Shown: positions 1-8,193, counted from the stretch's first letter. The stretch is DNA of 64,000 nucleotides from Devosia beringensis (GCF_014926585.1 NZ_CP045422.1:2696001-2760000); one strand, 5' to 3'. Notes: a model not told the origin generated them from the letters alone. Numbers and translations: made by a program.

Positions 1-379
1 GCGACGTGCCGCCGATGACCAGGGGCATCATCTCGTCGGGCGCGGCATTGGCCAGCTGGAGCACGGCGCCGACCAGCAGCAGCGCCAGCAGGACAGGAGC
101 GGCCAGCCATGGCCAGCGAATGCTGCCGTCAGGACGCGCCAGCGCCAGCGTCGCCACCCCACCCAGCATGGCCAGCGCCAGAGTGTAGCCAAACTTGGTC
201 CAGAACATCATGGTGCCTGGCGCGGTGGCCATGTCTGCCCGCGTGCCCAGCCACATCAGCATGGCGATGGCAGCGACGACCGCGCTGACCAGCACGGCGC
301 CCATGATCAGGCGCGGCAGGGCATCGGGCCGCACGGGCTTGAGGTCGGTGGCGAGACGGGCGATCAGATCGTCGGTCAT
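1..379 (-). CDS. nrsF: NrsF-type anti-sigma factor (DUF1109), 3' end cut by window edge
   Basis: The visible 126 residues start with a short soluble N-terminus (MTDDLIARLATDLKP). At least three hydrophobic segments follow, at about residues 26-46, 60-80 and 93-113. This is the layout of the six-helix DUF1109/NrsF inner-membrane anti-sigma factors, which hold their ECF sigma factor inactive until oxidant is sensed. The start ATG overlaps the stop of the sigma gene by 4 bases (ATGA), so the two are translationally coupled. The frame stays open to base 1 and the rest of the gene lies outside, so redox cysteines expected further along cannot be checked. Confidence 0.85.
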   Translation of the reverse strand, partial: MTDDLIARLATDLKPVRPDALPRLIMGAVLVSAVVAAIAMLMWLGTRADMATAPGTMMFWTKFGYTLALAMLGGVATLALARPDGSIRWPWLAAPVLLALLLVGAVLQLANAAPDEMMPLVIGGTS

Positions 380-927
380 TTGTTGCCTCCCGAAAAGCGG
401 GCGGTCAGTGCCTTGAGGCCGCGATGAATGGAGACCTTGGCTGCCGTCTCGGTCATGCCATGGGCCGCAGCGGCCTCGGCAACGGTGGCGCCGTCAAGGC
501 GGGTGCGGCGAATGAGATCGCTGGTGCGGGGCGGCACGCTCTCGAGCACCACGCCAAGATCGCGACGCGCGGCGGCGTCGGCATGGTCATCATGGGCAAA
601 GATTGGCGCGTCATCCTGGAGCGGCACTGTCAGCCGGATCGACTGGCGGCGCACGTGGTCGACAAATTTGTGGTGCGCCACGGCATGCAGCCAGGCGGTA
701 AAGGGTCGTGAGCGGTCATAGGTCATGCGACGGGTATGGATGGCGAGCAGAGTTTCTTGCACCAGATCCTCCGCGTGGGTGGCAAAGGCGGGGGTCAGCC
801 GCCGGGCGAAATAGGGGCGCAGATGTCGACCAAGTTCGGCGAGCAAAGTCCGATAGGCTGCCGCGTCGCCATCAAGCGACGCCAGCATCAGGCCGCGCAG
901 TCGCGTCTCGGTCGGGTCAGTCTGCAT
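376..927 (-). CDS. sigF: ECF RNA polymerase sigma factor, SigF-like
   Basis: This is a 183-residue protein with the two-domain ECF layout. Region 2 lies at about residues 20-95 and includes the DLVQETLLAIH helix. Region 4 lies at about 120-177, with a helix-turn-helix ending in TAAKVSIHRGLKAL. It directs RNA polymerase to a stress regulon. The partner anti-sigma gene follows with an ATGA overlap. A perfect GTAACC-N16-CGAA promoter lies immediately upstream, so the gene probably activates itself. The -10 element ends only 10 bases before the ATG, so the mRNA would be nearly leaderless. A start at Met14 is the alternative, but it has no better ribosome site. Confidence 0.9.
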   Translation of the reverse strand: MQTDPTETRLRGLMLASLDGDAAAYRTLLAELGRHLRPYFARRLTPAFATHAEDLVQETLLAIHTRRMTYDRSRPFTAWLHAVAHHKFVDHVRRQSIRLTVPLQDDAPIFAHDDHADAAARRDLGVVLESVPPRTSDLIRRTRLDGATVAEAAAAHGMTETAAKVSIHRGLKALTARFSGGNK

Positions 928-937
928 TGTCCACTCA

Positions 938-963
938 TTCGCTCCCTGCCTGACAATGGTTAC
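938..963 (-). promoter_or_regulatory. SigF-type ECF promoter for sigF-nrsF
   Basis: On the minus strand the sequence reads GTAACC (963-958), 16 bases, then CGAA (941-938). This equals the published Caulobacter SigF consensus. It sits 10 bases before the sigF ATG and implies autoregulation. Confidence 0.8.
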
Positions 964-1017
964 ATGGCCGCGCGGGAATTGGGAACGACCTCTTCGCGTT
1001 CACGAGCGCGTGATGCG

Positions 1018-1043
1018 GTAACGCTATTCCCCGGGCTGGCGAA
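1018..1043 (+). promoter_or_regulatory. SigF-type ECF promoter for the methionine-rich protein operon
   Basis: GTAACG (1018-1023), 16 bases, then CGAA (1040-1043). It has the same spacing and -10 as the divergent promoter upstream of sigF. A GGAGA ribosome site (1084-1088) and ATG at 1095 follow, giving a leader of about 45 bases. Confidence 0.8.
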
Positions 1044-1094
1044 TGGCAGGGCATCACCGCGCCAATGGGCGTGGCACCACCCTGGAGACAGATC

Positions 1095-1412
1095 ATGACG
1101 CTTGCGCTTCGTCCTCTTTCACTCGCTGCCCTGGCGGCGGCCACCTTCACTCTCGCCCTTGCCTCATCCGGCTTTGCCCAGGATGCCATGGCCACCGACG
1201 CCATGGCGCCCGATGCCATGCATGCCGATGCGATGGCCCCGATGAGCGATGACGATCTCAAGCTGTGCCTGGAGCAGGCCGGCATGATCACCTTTGCCCA
1301 TGTCATGGAGGCAGCCGCGGCAGCCTGTCACGACATGCACAATGGCATGATGGGCGACGCCATGGGCGGCGATGCGATGGCAACCGATGCGATGGCGCCT
1401 GCCAAGCCATAA
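1095..1412 (+). CDS. Secreted methionine-rich protein, MrpX-like oxidant scavenger
   Basis: The product has 105 residues. Residues 1-29 are a Sec signal peptide ending in SGFAQ. The mature part of about 76 residues contains 13 methionines, mostly in DAM units separated by two to four small residues near both ends. A central stretch carries two cysteines (LCLEQ and ACHDM). An ATG 30 bases upstream has no ribosome site, while GGAGA precedes the chosen one. The gene has its own SigF-type promoter and lies just upstream of cytochrome b and YedY-like genes. In Azospira suillum a methionine-rich peptide (MrpX) in the same setting is oxidised by hypochlorite and repaired by YedY1. The same role here is inferred from context and composition. 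Confidence 0.75.
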   Translation: MTLALRPLSLAALAAATFTLALASSGFAQDAMATDAMAPDAMHADAMAPMSDDDLKLCLEQAGMITFAHVMEAAAAACHDMHNGMMGDAMGGDAMATDAMAPAKP

Positions 1413-1432
1413 CGATTCCGTGTTAAACGTCA

Positions 1433-1472
1433 TTTGTTCCGCCCGCAGCCGTTACTGCTGGGGCGGAGCAAA
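1433..1472 (+). terminator. Hairpin between the methionine-rich protein and cytochrome b genes
   Basis: The 12-base arm TTTGTTCCGCCC (1433-1444) pairs with GGGCGGAGCAAA (1461-1472), with one G-T pair and a 16-base loop. There is no U-tract after it. It may act as a leaky terminator or a 3' stabiliser that favours the small upstream gene over the downstream enzymes. Confidence 0.45.
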
Positions 1473-1497
1473 TGGTCCATGAGCGACTGGGGGAAAG

Positions 1498-2346
1498 ATG
1501 AGCGATTCAACAGCAGTGCCGGCCGGCAAGGGGCCGCTGATCTATCGCCAGTCGATCTTTACGCGGGTAACGCACTGGATCTGGGCGATCTGCCTGTTCT
1601 TCCTGCTGCTCACGGGCCTGCAGATATTCAACGCGCATCCCGCGCTCTATATCGGCCAGCAATCCGGCTTTGAGTTCGACAATGCCGTCCTCGAGATCGG
1701 GGCGTTCAACACGCCGGCAGGACCGGTCGGTCGCACCACCATTTTCGGGCAAACCTTCGAGACCACCGGGGTGTTGGGGGTCAGCGGCTCGGCCGAGCGG
1801 CCAAGTTTTGTCGCCTTTCCGGCGGCTGTCACCATTCCCTCGTTTCGGGACCTGGGTACCGGAAGGGTGATCCACTTCTTCTTTGCCTGGCTGTTTGTCG
1901 GCACCATGTTCGTCTGGTTTCTGGCCAGCTTCATCAATGGGCATATCCGGCGCGACATCCTGGTACGGCCAGCCGACCTGGCGGGCGTGCCGCGCGACGT
2001 GGTCGACCACGCCACGCTCAAGTTCAAGCATGGCCGCAGCTATGGGCCGCTACAGCGCATCGCCTATTTCAGCGTGTTCTTCATCCTGTTCCCGCTGATC
2101 GTGCTGACGGGGCTGACCATGAGCCCGGGCATGAATGCGGCCTGGCCCTTTCTGCTCGACCTGTTCGGCGGGCGGCAGACGGCGCGCACGGTCCATTTCG
2201 GCGTGATGGTGCTGCTGGTCAGCTTCTTTGTCATTCACATCGTCATGGTGCTGGCGGCCGGTCCGCTCAACGAGCTGCGCTCGATGATCACGGGCTGGTA
2301 TCGCGCCAGCCCGGGCACGCCCACCATTCAGGGAGACAAGCCATGA
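1498..2346 (+). CDS. Membrane cytochrome b (b561 type), YedZ1-like electron donor
   Basis: The product has 282 residues with about four membrane helices (near 22-43, 118-142, 188-210 and 236-256). Histidines lie in the first helix (RVTHWIW) and in later ones (VIHFFF, TVHFG, IHIV), as in di-heme cytochrome b561-fold subunits. It probably carries quinol electrons to the exported molybdoenzyme encoded by the next gene, whose ATG overlaps this stop by 4 bases. A periplasmic loop of about 60 residues separates helices 1 and 2. The Azospira counterpart YedZ1 sits in the same operon context; canonical MsrQ is a different sequence type. The exact partner is inferred from the operon. Confidence 0.8.
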   Translation: MSDSTAVPAGKGPLIYRQSIFTRVTHWIWAICLFFLLLTGLQIFNAHPALYIGQQSGFEFDNAVLEIGAFNTPAGPVGRTTIFGQTFETTGVLGVSGSAERPSFVAFPAAVTIPSFRDLGTGRVIHFFFAWLFVGTMFVWFLASFINGHIRRDILVRPADLAGVPRDVVDHATLKFKHGRSYGPLQRIAYFSVFFILFPLIVLTGLTMSPGMNAAWPFLLDLFGGRQTARTVHFGVMVLLVSFFVIHIVMVLAAGPLNELRSMITGWYRASPGTPTIQGDKP

Positions 2347-3143
2347 GCGCGAAATCAGGCTCGATCATCACACGGCGCAACTTCCTGCGCGGGTCGGTGC
2401 TGGCCGGGTCAAGCCTGGTGCTGGCCGGCTGCAACCAGTTCGATTTCTTGGGCTCCAAGGAGAACCAGGTTCGCCACGTGATGGAGCAGGCCAATGTGCT
2501 CACCTATAATGTGCAGCGGGCGCTGATCGGCGACCAGACGCTGGCGCGCACCTATGCGGAAAGCGAAATCCGCCAGGGCCAGCGCCCCAATGGCTCGACC
2601 GATCCCACCACGGCGGAATACACGTTTCTCAAGGCGCAGGACTTTGCCAGCTACAAGCTCAAGGTCATCGGCATGGTCGAGCAGCCGCTCGAATTCAGCC
2701 TGGCCGAGCTGCGCAACATGCCGGCGCAGAGCCAGATCACACGACACGACTGCGTCGAGGGCTGGAGCTGCATTGCCAAATGGACCGGCACACCGCTCGG
2801 GCCGATTCTGGACATGGCGCGGGTCAAGCCGGGCGCGCGTTTTGCCGTCTATCACTGCTTTGACAATATCCAGCGCACGCTGAGCGGGGACATTCTCTAC
2901 TATGAGAGTTCCGATCTGGTGGACGCCTATCATCCACAGACCCTGCTGAGCTATGGGCTGAACGACCAGGTGCTGCCGGTGGCCAATGGCGCGCCGGTAC
3001 GCCTGCGCATCGAGCGGGCGCTGGGCTACAAGCAGCCGAAATATCTGCACACCATCGAGCTGGTCGATGATCTGTCGAGCTTCGGCAAGGGCAAGGGCGG
3101 CTATTGGCCGGACCTGGGCTATGACTGGTATGGCGGTATCTAG
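2343..3143 (+). CDS. Tat-exported molybdopterin oxidoreductase, YedY1/MsrP-like
   Basis: The product has 266 residues. The N-terminus has a twin-arginine signal (RRNFLR at about residues 10-15) followed by a hydrophobic run ending LAGC, so it may be a Tat-exported lipoprotein. The sulfite-oxidase-fold core contains HDCVEGWSC near residue 137, whose first cysteine is the likely molybdenum ligand. Family members reduce sulfite-type or methionine-sulfoxide substrates in the periplasm. ATGA overlap with the cytochrome b gene and the methionine-rich protein upstream favour methionine sulfoxide reduction. The substrate is inferred. Confidence 0.82.
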   Translation: MSAKSGSIITRRNFLRGSVLAGSSLVLAGCNQFDFLGSKENQVRHVMEQANVLTYNVQRALIGDQTLARTYAESEIRQGQRPNGSTDPTTAEYTFLKAQDFASYKLKVIGMVEQPLEFSLAELRNMPAQSQITRHDCVEGWSCIAKWTGTPLGPILDMARVKPGARFAVYHCFDNIQRTLSGDILYYESSDLVDAYHPQTLLSYGLNDQVLPVANGAPVRLRIERALGYKQPKYLHTIELVDDLSSFGKGKGGYWPDLGYDWYGGI

Positions 3144-3494
3144 CCTCGGCGGGCAACCGCAGCGCACACCCCCCATGCGTGGCGTGATCCCGAATTTCCT
3201 TGCTATTTCAGCGGGTCTCCCCCATTTATGCGCCATCGTCACCGGCGCATGGACCTTGAATGGATCCGCTGGCGCCAGAATGTGGTGACGGACTTCATCT
3301 CTTATCCCCTTGCGGTGAGCGGCGAAGTCAGCCCGGAAACTCTTGTCCGGGTTCGAGCCAGCACCCGCGCGATAATCCAAATCCTATCGCCCGATTGCAT
3401 CTGTTGATCCGCCATTCGCACGTGCGACTGGCGATACGCGCTGCAGTGTTCTGCGCGCGGCGTAGCGCCAAATCGGCGCAGAAAGAATTGTTCC
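3144..3494. other. Gene-free stretch upstream of the RNA helicase
   Basis: I find no convincing small gene or terminator in these 351 bases. A short hairpin, GCGCC-aaatc-GGCGC (3465-3479), lies 15 bases before the TTG start of the helicase and could affect its translation. The stretch may hold a long 5' leader, as is common for cold-inducible DEAD-box helicases, but no promoter is clear. Confidence 0.4.
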
Positions 3495-5036
3495 TTGAAC
3501 GACTTTATTTCCCTGGGCCTGCCCGAAATCCTGACTGACAGCCTGACTGCAGCCGGTTTCATCACGCCCACCAAGATCCAGCAGGAAGCCATTCCCAAGC
3601 TGCTCGAAGGCCGTGACATGATGGGCATTGCCCAGACCGGTTCGGGCAAGACGGCCGCTTTCGGCCTGCCCATCCTGGCTGGCCTGCTGACCCTGACCGG
3701 CCGCCCGCGGCCGATGACAACGCGCGCGCTGATCCTGGCGCCGACGCGTGAACTGGCCGTGCAGATTGACGAAAACCTGCGCATGTTTGCCGGCTCCAAG
3801 ATGAAGCTCGACACCGTGCTGCTGCTGGGCGGCGTGTCGCGCTACCACCAGGTCAAGCGCCTCGAGCGCGGCGTCGACATTGTCGTCGCCACCCCGGGTC
3901 GCCTCAAGGACCTGATGGATGACGGCAAGATCAAGCTGGCCGAAACACGCTGGCTGGTGCTCGACGAAGCCGACCGGATGCTCGACATGGGCTTCATTGC
4001 CCCCGTCCGTGCCGTGGTCAAGGCCATCGGCATGAAGCGCCACACCATGATGTTCTCGGCCACCATGGCGCCTGAAGTGGCCAACCTGGCCAAGAGCCTG
4101 CTGCAGGAGCCCGTGCGGGTCGATGCGTCGGTTGCCGGCTCCACCGTGGTCAAGATCGACCAGCGCGTGATCCTCTCCGGTGCCAAGGCCAAGCGCGGCG
4201 TGCTCAATGAGCTGCTGGGCAGCGACGAAGAGAAGATGGATCGCGTGATCATCTTCTCGCGCACCAAGCATGGTGCGGACCGCGTCGCCAAGAACCTCGA
4301 AATCGACGGCCACAAGGCTGCCGCCATCCATGGCAACAAGAGCCAGAACGCCCGCCAGGCAGCCCTCAAGGGCTTTTCCAGCGGTGATGTGCGCATCCTG
4401 GTCGCCACCGATATCGCTGCCCGCGGCATCGACGTCCCCGGCATCACCCATGTGGTGAACTATGAACTGCCGGACGATCCGGAAAACTATGTGCACCGGA
4501 TCGGCCGTACCGGCCGCAACGGCGCCTCGGGCTTTGCCATCACCCTGTGCGATGGCACCGAGCGCGGCAAGCTGCGCGATGTGGAACGGCTGATCCGCCG
4601 GACCCTGCCCTATACCGGCGACCTGCACCTGGCCAATGAGACCGGCGTGGTGGAAGCTCCACGCTCGGCCTACAAGAAGCCTTCGGGCGGTCGGCCCGGT
4701 GCCGGTCGTGCCCCCAACAAGAGCGCCCGCCCGGCGCAGGGCGATCGTCGCTCGCCCGCCGAGCGTCGCCCCTTTGCCGAATTCGGCAAGGAAAGCACGT
4801 CCAAGACCCCGCGCACGCGCCCTGTCGATGCTCCGCGCACGCGTCCAGCCGGCGAAGGCCAGCGGACCCGTCCGGTCGATGCGCCGCGCAGCCGTCCCGA
4901 GGGCGGTCAGCCAGCCCGCGGCGTGCGTCGCGACATGGAAACCGGCAAGCCGATGGCGGCAAAGCCCGCCGGCGGCAAGCAGCGCTGGGGCAAGCCGCAA
5001 AAGGATGCTGGCCGCGCCGCGCGCAATGCCAGCTAG
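3495..5036 (+). CDS. rhlE: DEAD-box ATP-dependent RNA helicase, RhlE type
   Basis: The product has 513 residues and unwinds structured RNA, with likely roles in ribosome assembly and cold adaptation. The motifs appear in order: the Q motif (TPTKIQQEA near 26), AQTGSGKT (Walker A near 46), PTREL, TPGR, DEAD (near 160), SAT, and the C-terminal ARGIDVPG and HRIGRTGR. After the RecA domains (about 375) comes a basic, proline-rich tail of about 135 residues with repeated TRPVDAPRTRP-like units, probably an RNA-binding tail. The start is TTG at 3495 because no ATG gives the conserved NDFISLGLP N-terminus. A strong terminator follows. Confidence 0.93.
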   Translation: MNDFISLGLPEILTDSLTAAGFITPTKIQQEAIPKLLEGRDMMGIAQTGSGKTAAFGLPILAGLLTLTGRPRPMTTRALILAPTRELAVQIDENLRMFAGSKMKLDTVLLLGGVSRYHQVKRLERGVDIVVATPGRLKDLMDDGKIKLAETRWLVLDEADRMLDMGFIAPVRAVVKAIGMKRHTMMFSATMAPEVANLAKSLLQEPVRVDASVAGSTVVKIDQRVILSGAKAKRGVLNELLGSDEEKMDRVIIFSRTKHGADRVAKNLEIDGHKAAAIHGNKSQNARQAALKGFSSGDVRILVATDIAARGIDVPGITHVVNYELPDDPENYVHRIGRTGRNGASGFAITLCDGTERGKLRDVERLIRRTLPYTGDLHLANETGVVEAPRSAYKKPSGGRPGAGRAPNKSARPAQGDRRSPAERRPFAEFGKESTSKTPRTRPVDAPRTRPAGEGQRTRPVDAPRSRPEGGQPARGVRRDMETGKPMAAKPAGGKQRWGKPQKDAGRAARNAS

Positions 5037-5056
5037 TTTGCGTAGACAAGATTGAC

Positions 5057-5083
5057 AAAGGGCGGCCTCTGGCCGCCCTTTTT
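5057..5083 (+). terminator. Rho-independent terminator after the helicase gene
   Basis: The perfect 11-base stem AAAGGGCGGCC / GGCCGCCCTTT encloses a TCT loop and runs into TTTTT. Confidence 0.92.
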
Positions 5084-5102
5084 GCATGTCGGGAGGGACA
5101 GC

Positions 5103-5999
5103 ATGACCAGAATAGCCATCATCGGACCTGGCGCGATCGGCGGCACAATTGCCGCCTGGCTCGCGCAGAACCCAGCTTTTTCCGTAACAGTCTGTGCGCG
5201 GACACCCTTTGCCGACCTTGAGGTGACGACGCCCAGTGGCACCATTGTTGCCCATCCCGAGGTGCTGACCGATCCGGCCTCGGCCCGGGTCGTCGACTGG
5301 GTAATGGTGGCGACCAAGACCTATGACGTGGAAGGGACCGGACCCTGGCTGGACCATCTGGTCGGCGCGGATACACGGGTCGCCATCATCCAGAATGGGG
5401 TGGAACATGTTCGGCTGTTCTCGCATCTCGTATCGCCTGAACGCCTCGTCCCGGTGATGATCAATCTGCCGGCAGCGCGCAGCGCACCCGGGCGGATCGT
5501 GCAACAGCGCCATGGCATCATCGCCGTACCAGCTGGAAAAAACGGCGACGATCTGGTGGCGCTTTTCGCCCATACCGAGATTGAGGCCCTGGTCGATCCT
5601 GATTTCCTGTCCCAGGTCTGGATCAAACTCTGCAGCAACAGCGCCGCCATTTTTCCGGCATTGACGCTGCGGGCGACCGGTCCGGTGTGGAACGCCGATA
5701 TCGAGGCGATTATCCGCGGCGTGGTCGAGGAATGCGCCATGGTGGGGCGGGCCGAGGGGGCGACCATTGCGCAAAGCGTGGTCGAGGCAACGATCGAGAG
5801 CGCCCGCACCATGTCAGAGGGGACACGAGGGAGTTCGCTCCAGGTTGACCGCATGGAAGGCCACAAGATGGAAATTGACGCCCGCAATGGCGTCATCGTC
5901 CGACTGGGCGAAAAGCATGGCATTGCCACGCCGATGAACAGGTTGATGGTAACCCTGCTGGCGGCGTCTGGCAGTCCCTGGATCGTTCAGGCGACGTAA
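5103..5999 (+). CDS. Ketopantoate reductase family oxidoreductase (2-dehydropantoate 2-reductase-like)
   Basis: The product has 298 residues. The N-terminal Rossmann fold has GPGAIGG at about residues 8-14, where family members bind NADPH. The C-terminal half carries the expected helical domain with a conserved lysine and asparagine region (WIKLCSNSA near 180). The classical reaction is reduction of ketopantoate to pantoate for coenzyme A, but paralogues with other substrates are common. GGGAGG precedes the chosen ATG. The 3' end overlaps the convergent otsA by 13 bases. I leave out the symbol panE because a dedicated copy may lie elsewhere. Confidence 0.8.
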   Translation: MTRIAIIGPGAIGGTIAAWLAQNPAFSVTVCARTPFADLEVTTPSGTIVAHPEVLTDPASARVVDWVMVATKTYDVEGTGPWLDHLVGADTRVAIIQNGVEHVRLFSHLVSPERLVPVMINLPAARSAPGRIVQQRHGIIAVPAGKNGDDLVALFAHTEIEALVDPDFLSQVWIKLCSNSAAIFPALTLRATGPVWNADIEAIIRGVVEECAMVGRAEGATIAQSVVEATIESARTMSEGTRGSSLQVDRMEGHKMEIDARNGVIVRLGEKHGIATPMNRLMVTLLAASGSPWIVQAT

Positions 6000-7393
6000 A
6001 GAATATCGCGCGTGCCCGAGGCGGTGGCTGCGCTGGGAGGCGACAGTCGATTGAGGAAGCTGTGCGCCCAGTTGTCGACGCTATAGGTGCGGGCGGCTTC
6101 CATCAGCGTGGTCCAGCGATCGATGCGCTCCTGTAGAGGCATGTCGAGCGCCATGCGCAGAGCCTCGGCGGTCTCGTCGGTGTCGAAGGGATTGACCAGA
6201 ATGGCGTCGGGGAAGATCTCGGCCGCGCCGGCAAAGCGCGACAGCACTAGCACGCCGGGATTGGCCGGGTCCTGGGAGCCGACATATTCGTGGGCCACCA
6301 GGTTCATACCATCGCGCAGCGGCGTCACGAGGCCGACGCGGGCCAGGCGATAGAGCCCGGCCAGGCTGGGCTGACCATAGGCGCGCTTGACATAGGTCAG
6401 CGGTGACCAGTCGGGCTCGGCAAAGCGGCCCATGACGCGACCACAGATGGCGTCGAGCGTATCGCTGGTTTCCTGATATTCCTTGATGGTATCGCGCGAG
6501 GGGGGCGCGATCTGCATCAAGTGGGCGGTACGGCGAAAGCGGGCATCATTGGCCAGCAGCTTTTCATAGGCTTCCACCCGCTGCGGCAGGCCCTTGGAAT
6601 AATCGAGCCGATCCACGCCCAGGATCAGCCGCTGCCCGGGCAGGACACGCTCGACGCGCTTGATCATCTTGGTGCCGGCCGGACTGACGGCCAGCTTGGC
6701 AAAGGCATCGGGATCGGAGCCGATGGGGAAAGCGGCCGTCTCGCTGCGGCTGAAATCGACCGAGCGCAGCGGATTGCCCGAAATGGACGAGGGCGACTGG
6801 TGATCGGCAAATTCGGTGAAGGCGGTGACGTCGCGATTGGCCTGCATGCCCACCAGATCGTAGCGCGAGAGGTCGCGCATCAGTTCGTTGTGGTGCGGAA
6901 TGGCGTAAAGCGCATCGGTGGTGGGGAAGGGGATGTGCAAATAAAAGCCGATGCGGTTGCGGGCGCCCAGATTGCGCAATTCGCTGGCCAGCGGGATCAA
7001 GTGATAGTCATGCACCCAGATCACGTCATCGGGCCGGAGTAGCGCCAGCAAGGCACGGGCGAACTGCTGGTTGACGGCGCGATAGCCCTCGTACCAATGG
7101 CCCTCGATGGTGGCCAGATCGAGCCGCAGGTGGAAGCTGGGCCAGAGGATGGAATTGGAAAAGCCGGCATAATAGGCATGATGATCTGACTTGGTCAGGT
7201 CGATCTGGGCGACAGAGAGGCCATCGATATCCTCGAAATGGGCCTGGGATGACGGCGTCTCGACCAGCTTGCCCGACCAGCCGAACCAGAAGCCCTCGCG
7301 CTCGGCCAAGGTCTTGCGCAAGGCCACGGCCAAGCCGCCTGCCGCCGGGCCCTTGCCCGGCGTGCGGTTCGAAACAACGATCAGTCTACTCAT
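5987..7393 (-). CDS. otsA: Alpha,alpha-trehalose-phosphate synthase (UDP-forming)
   Basis: This GT20 glycosyltransferase of 468 residues joins UDP-glucose and glucose-6-phosphate to make trehalose-6-phosphate, a cytoplasmic osmoprotectant route. It has the N-terminal VVSNR, WVHDYHL near 125 and the nucleotide-sugar segment GVDRLDYSKGLPQR near 255. The C-terminal part has RDGMNLVAHEYV near 365. The length is usual for OtsA. It is the second gene of otsB-otsA, 26 bases after the otsB stop. The 3' end overlaps the convergent reductase gene. Confidence 0.95.
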   Translation of the reverse strand: MSRLIVVSNRTPGKGPAAGGLAVALRKTLAEREGFWFGWSGKLVETPSSQAHFEDIDGLSVAQIDLTKSDHHAYYAGFSNSILWPSFHLRLDLATIEGHWYEGYRAVNQQFARALLALLRPDDVIWVHDYHLIPLASELRNLGARNRIGFYLHIPFPTTDALYAIPHHNELMRDLSRYDLVGMQANRDVTAFTEFADHQSPSSISGNPLRSVDFSRSETAAFPIGSDPDAFAKLAVSPAGTKMIKRVERVLPGQRLILGVDRLDYSKGLPQRVEAYEKLLANDARFRRTAHLMQIAPPSRDTIKEYQETSDTLDAICGRVMGRFAEPDWSPLTYVKRAYGQPSLAGLYRLARVGLVTPLRDGMNLVAHEYVGSQDPANPGVLVLSRFAGAAEIFPDAILVNPFDTDETAEALRMALDMPLQERIDRWTTLMEAARTYSVDNWAHSFLNRLSPPSAATASGTRDILYVA

Positions 7394-7419
7394 CCAGTGC
7401 CCCCACGGCGTTTATTCAG

Positions 7420-8193
7420 TCAATGTGTTTGTGCGAACTCCCGTTCACGTGCGGCAATGTCCCCCAGACCCTGTAGCAGGGCGCGGACAGAGCCGACATC
7501 GGCAATTCGCATGCGGGCAGCGGTGTCGCCATCGCCGAGCTTGATGCCGACGCCCCCCAGTTCCTGGGCCGCGATGAAGCCGTCCTCGTCGGTGACGTCG
7601 TCGCCGATGAATATCGGGGTGCGGCCGATAAAGGGCTCCTCGAGCATGAAGGCGCGCAGGGCATCGCCCTTGCTGACGCCGCGTGGTCGGGCCTCGAACA
7701 CCATCTTGCCGGGCACCAGCACAAAGTGGTCATGCCTGTCGACGATGGCTTGCATGGTCTCGCGCACGGCTTCTTCGAGCTCCGGGGCCTGGCGATAGTG
7801 CACGGCGACAGCGCCCTGCTTGGTTTCCAGGATCAGCGACGGCTCGGCCTCGACCAAGGCGCTCAGGGCCTCGGCAATGGCCTCGGCGCCGGCCAGTGAG
7901 GCGGGATCGATATCTTCCAGCACGCCATCGGCGCGGCGGCGCTGGGTGCCGTGCGCCCCGGCAACGGGCAGCAGCAAGGGCGACAGGAACCTGTCGATCT
8001 CGGCGATCTCGCGGCCGGTCAGCACGGCAAAGGCGGAATTGAACTCGCGCGCCGTCTGTTCGAGGTTTTGGGCAAGCGAGGATGGCACGGCGACGCTGTC
8101 GGGCGTGTCGGCCAGTTCGACAAGCGTGCCATCGAAATCGGTGAAGATGGCGAGCAAGGGCGCCCCGGGGGCGCTGGTGTCTGTCTGTGGCAT
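7420..8193 (-). CDS. otsB: Trehalose-6-phosphate phosphatase
   Basis: The product has 257 residues. It removes phosphate from trehalose-6-phosphate to give trehalose. It belongs to the HAD superfamily. Motif I is FTDFDGTL, with the nucleophilic and acid/base aspartates near residues 17-19, and a later segment, FIGDDVTDEDGF near 210, supplies the magnesium-binding aspartates. I chose the ATG with GAGG six bases upstream. Another ATG lies four codons earlier and the frame is open further upstream without a ribosome site. It is transcribed ahead of otsA. Confidence 0.93.
   Translation of the reverse strand: MPQTDTSAPGAPLLAIFTDFDGTLVELADTPDSVAVPSSLAQNLEQTAREFNSAFAVLTGREIAEIDRFLSPLLLPVAGAHGTQRRRADGVLEDIDPASLAGAEAIAEALSALVEAEPSLILETKQGAVAVHYRQAPELEEAVRETMQAIVDRHDHFVLVPGKMVFEARPRGVSKGDALRAFMLEEPFIGRTPIFIGDDVTDEDGFIAAQELGGVGIKLGDGDTAARMRIADVGSVRALLQGLGDIAAREREFAQTH

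Noticed and set aside
4798..4900. Tandem DNA repeat inside the helicase gene as a possible mobile or CRISPR-like array
   Set aside because: The units are short, irregular and in frame; they are explained by the repetitive protein tail.
3384..5774. Long open frame on the minus strand opposite the helicase and reductase genes (about 796 codons)
   Set aside because: It is antisense to two clear genes, rich in His, Gly and Ala, has no motifs and spans their intergenic terminator. It is an artefact of high-GC codon use.
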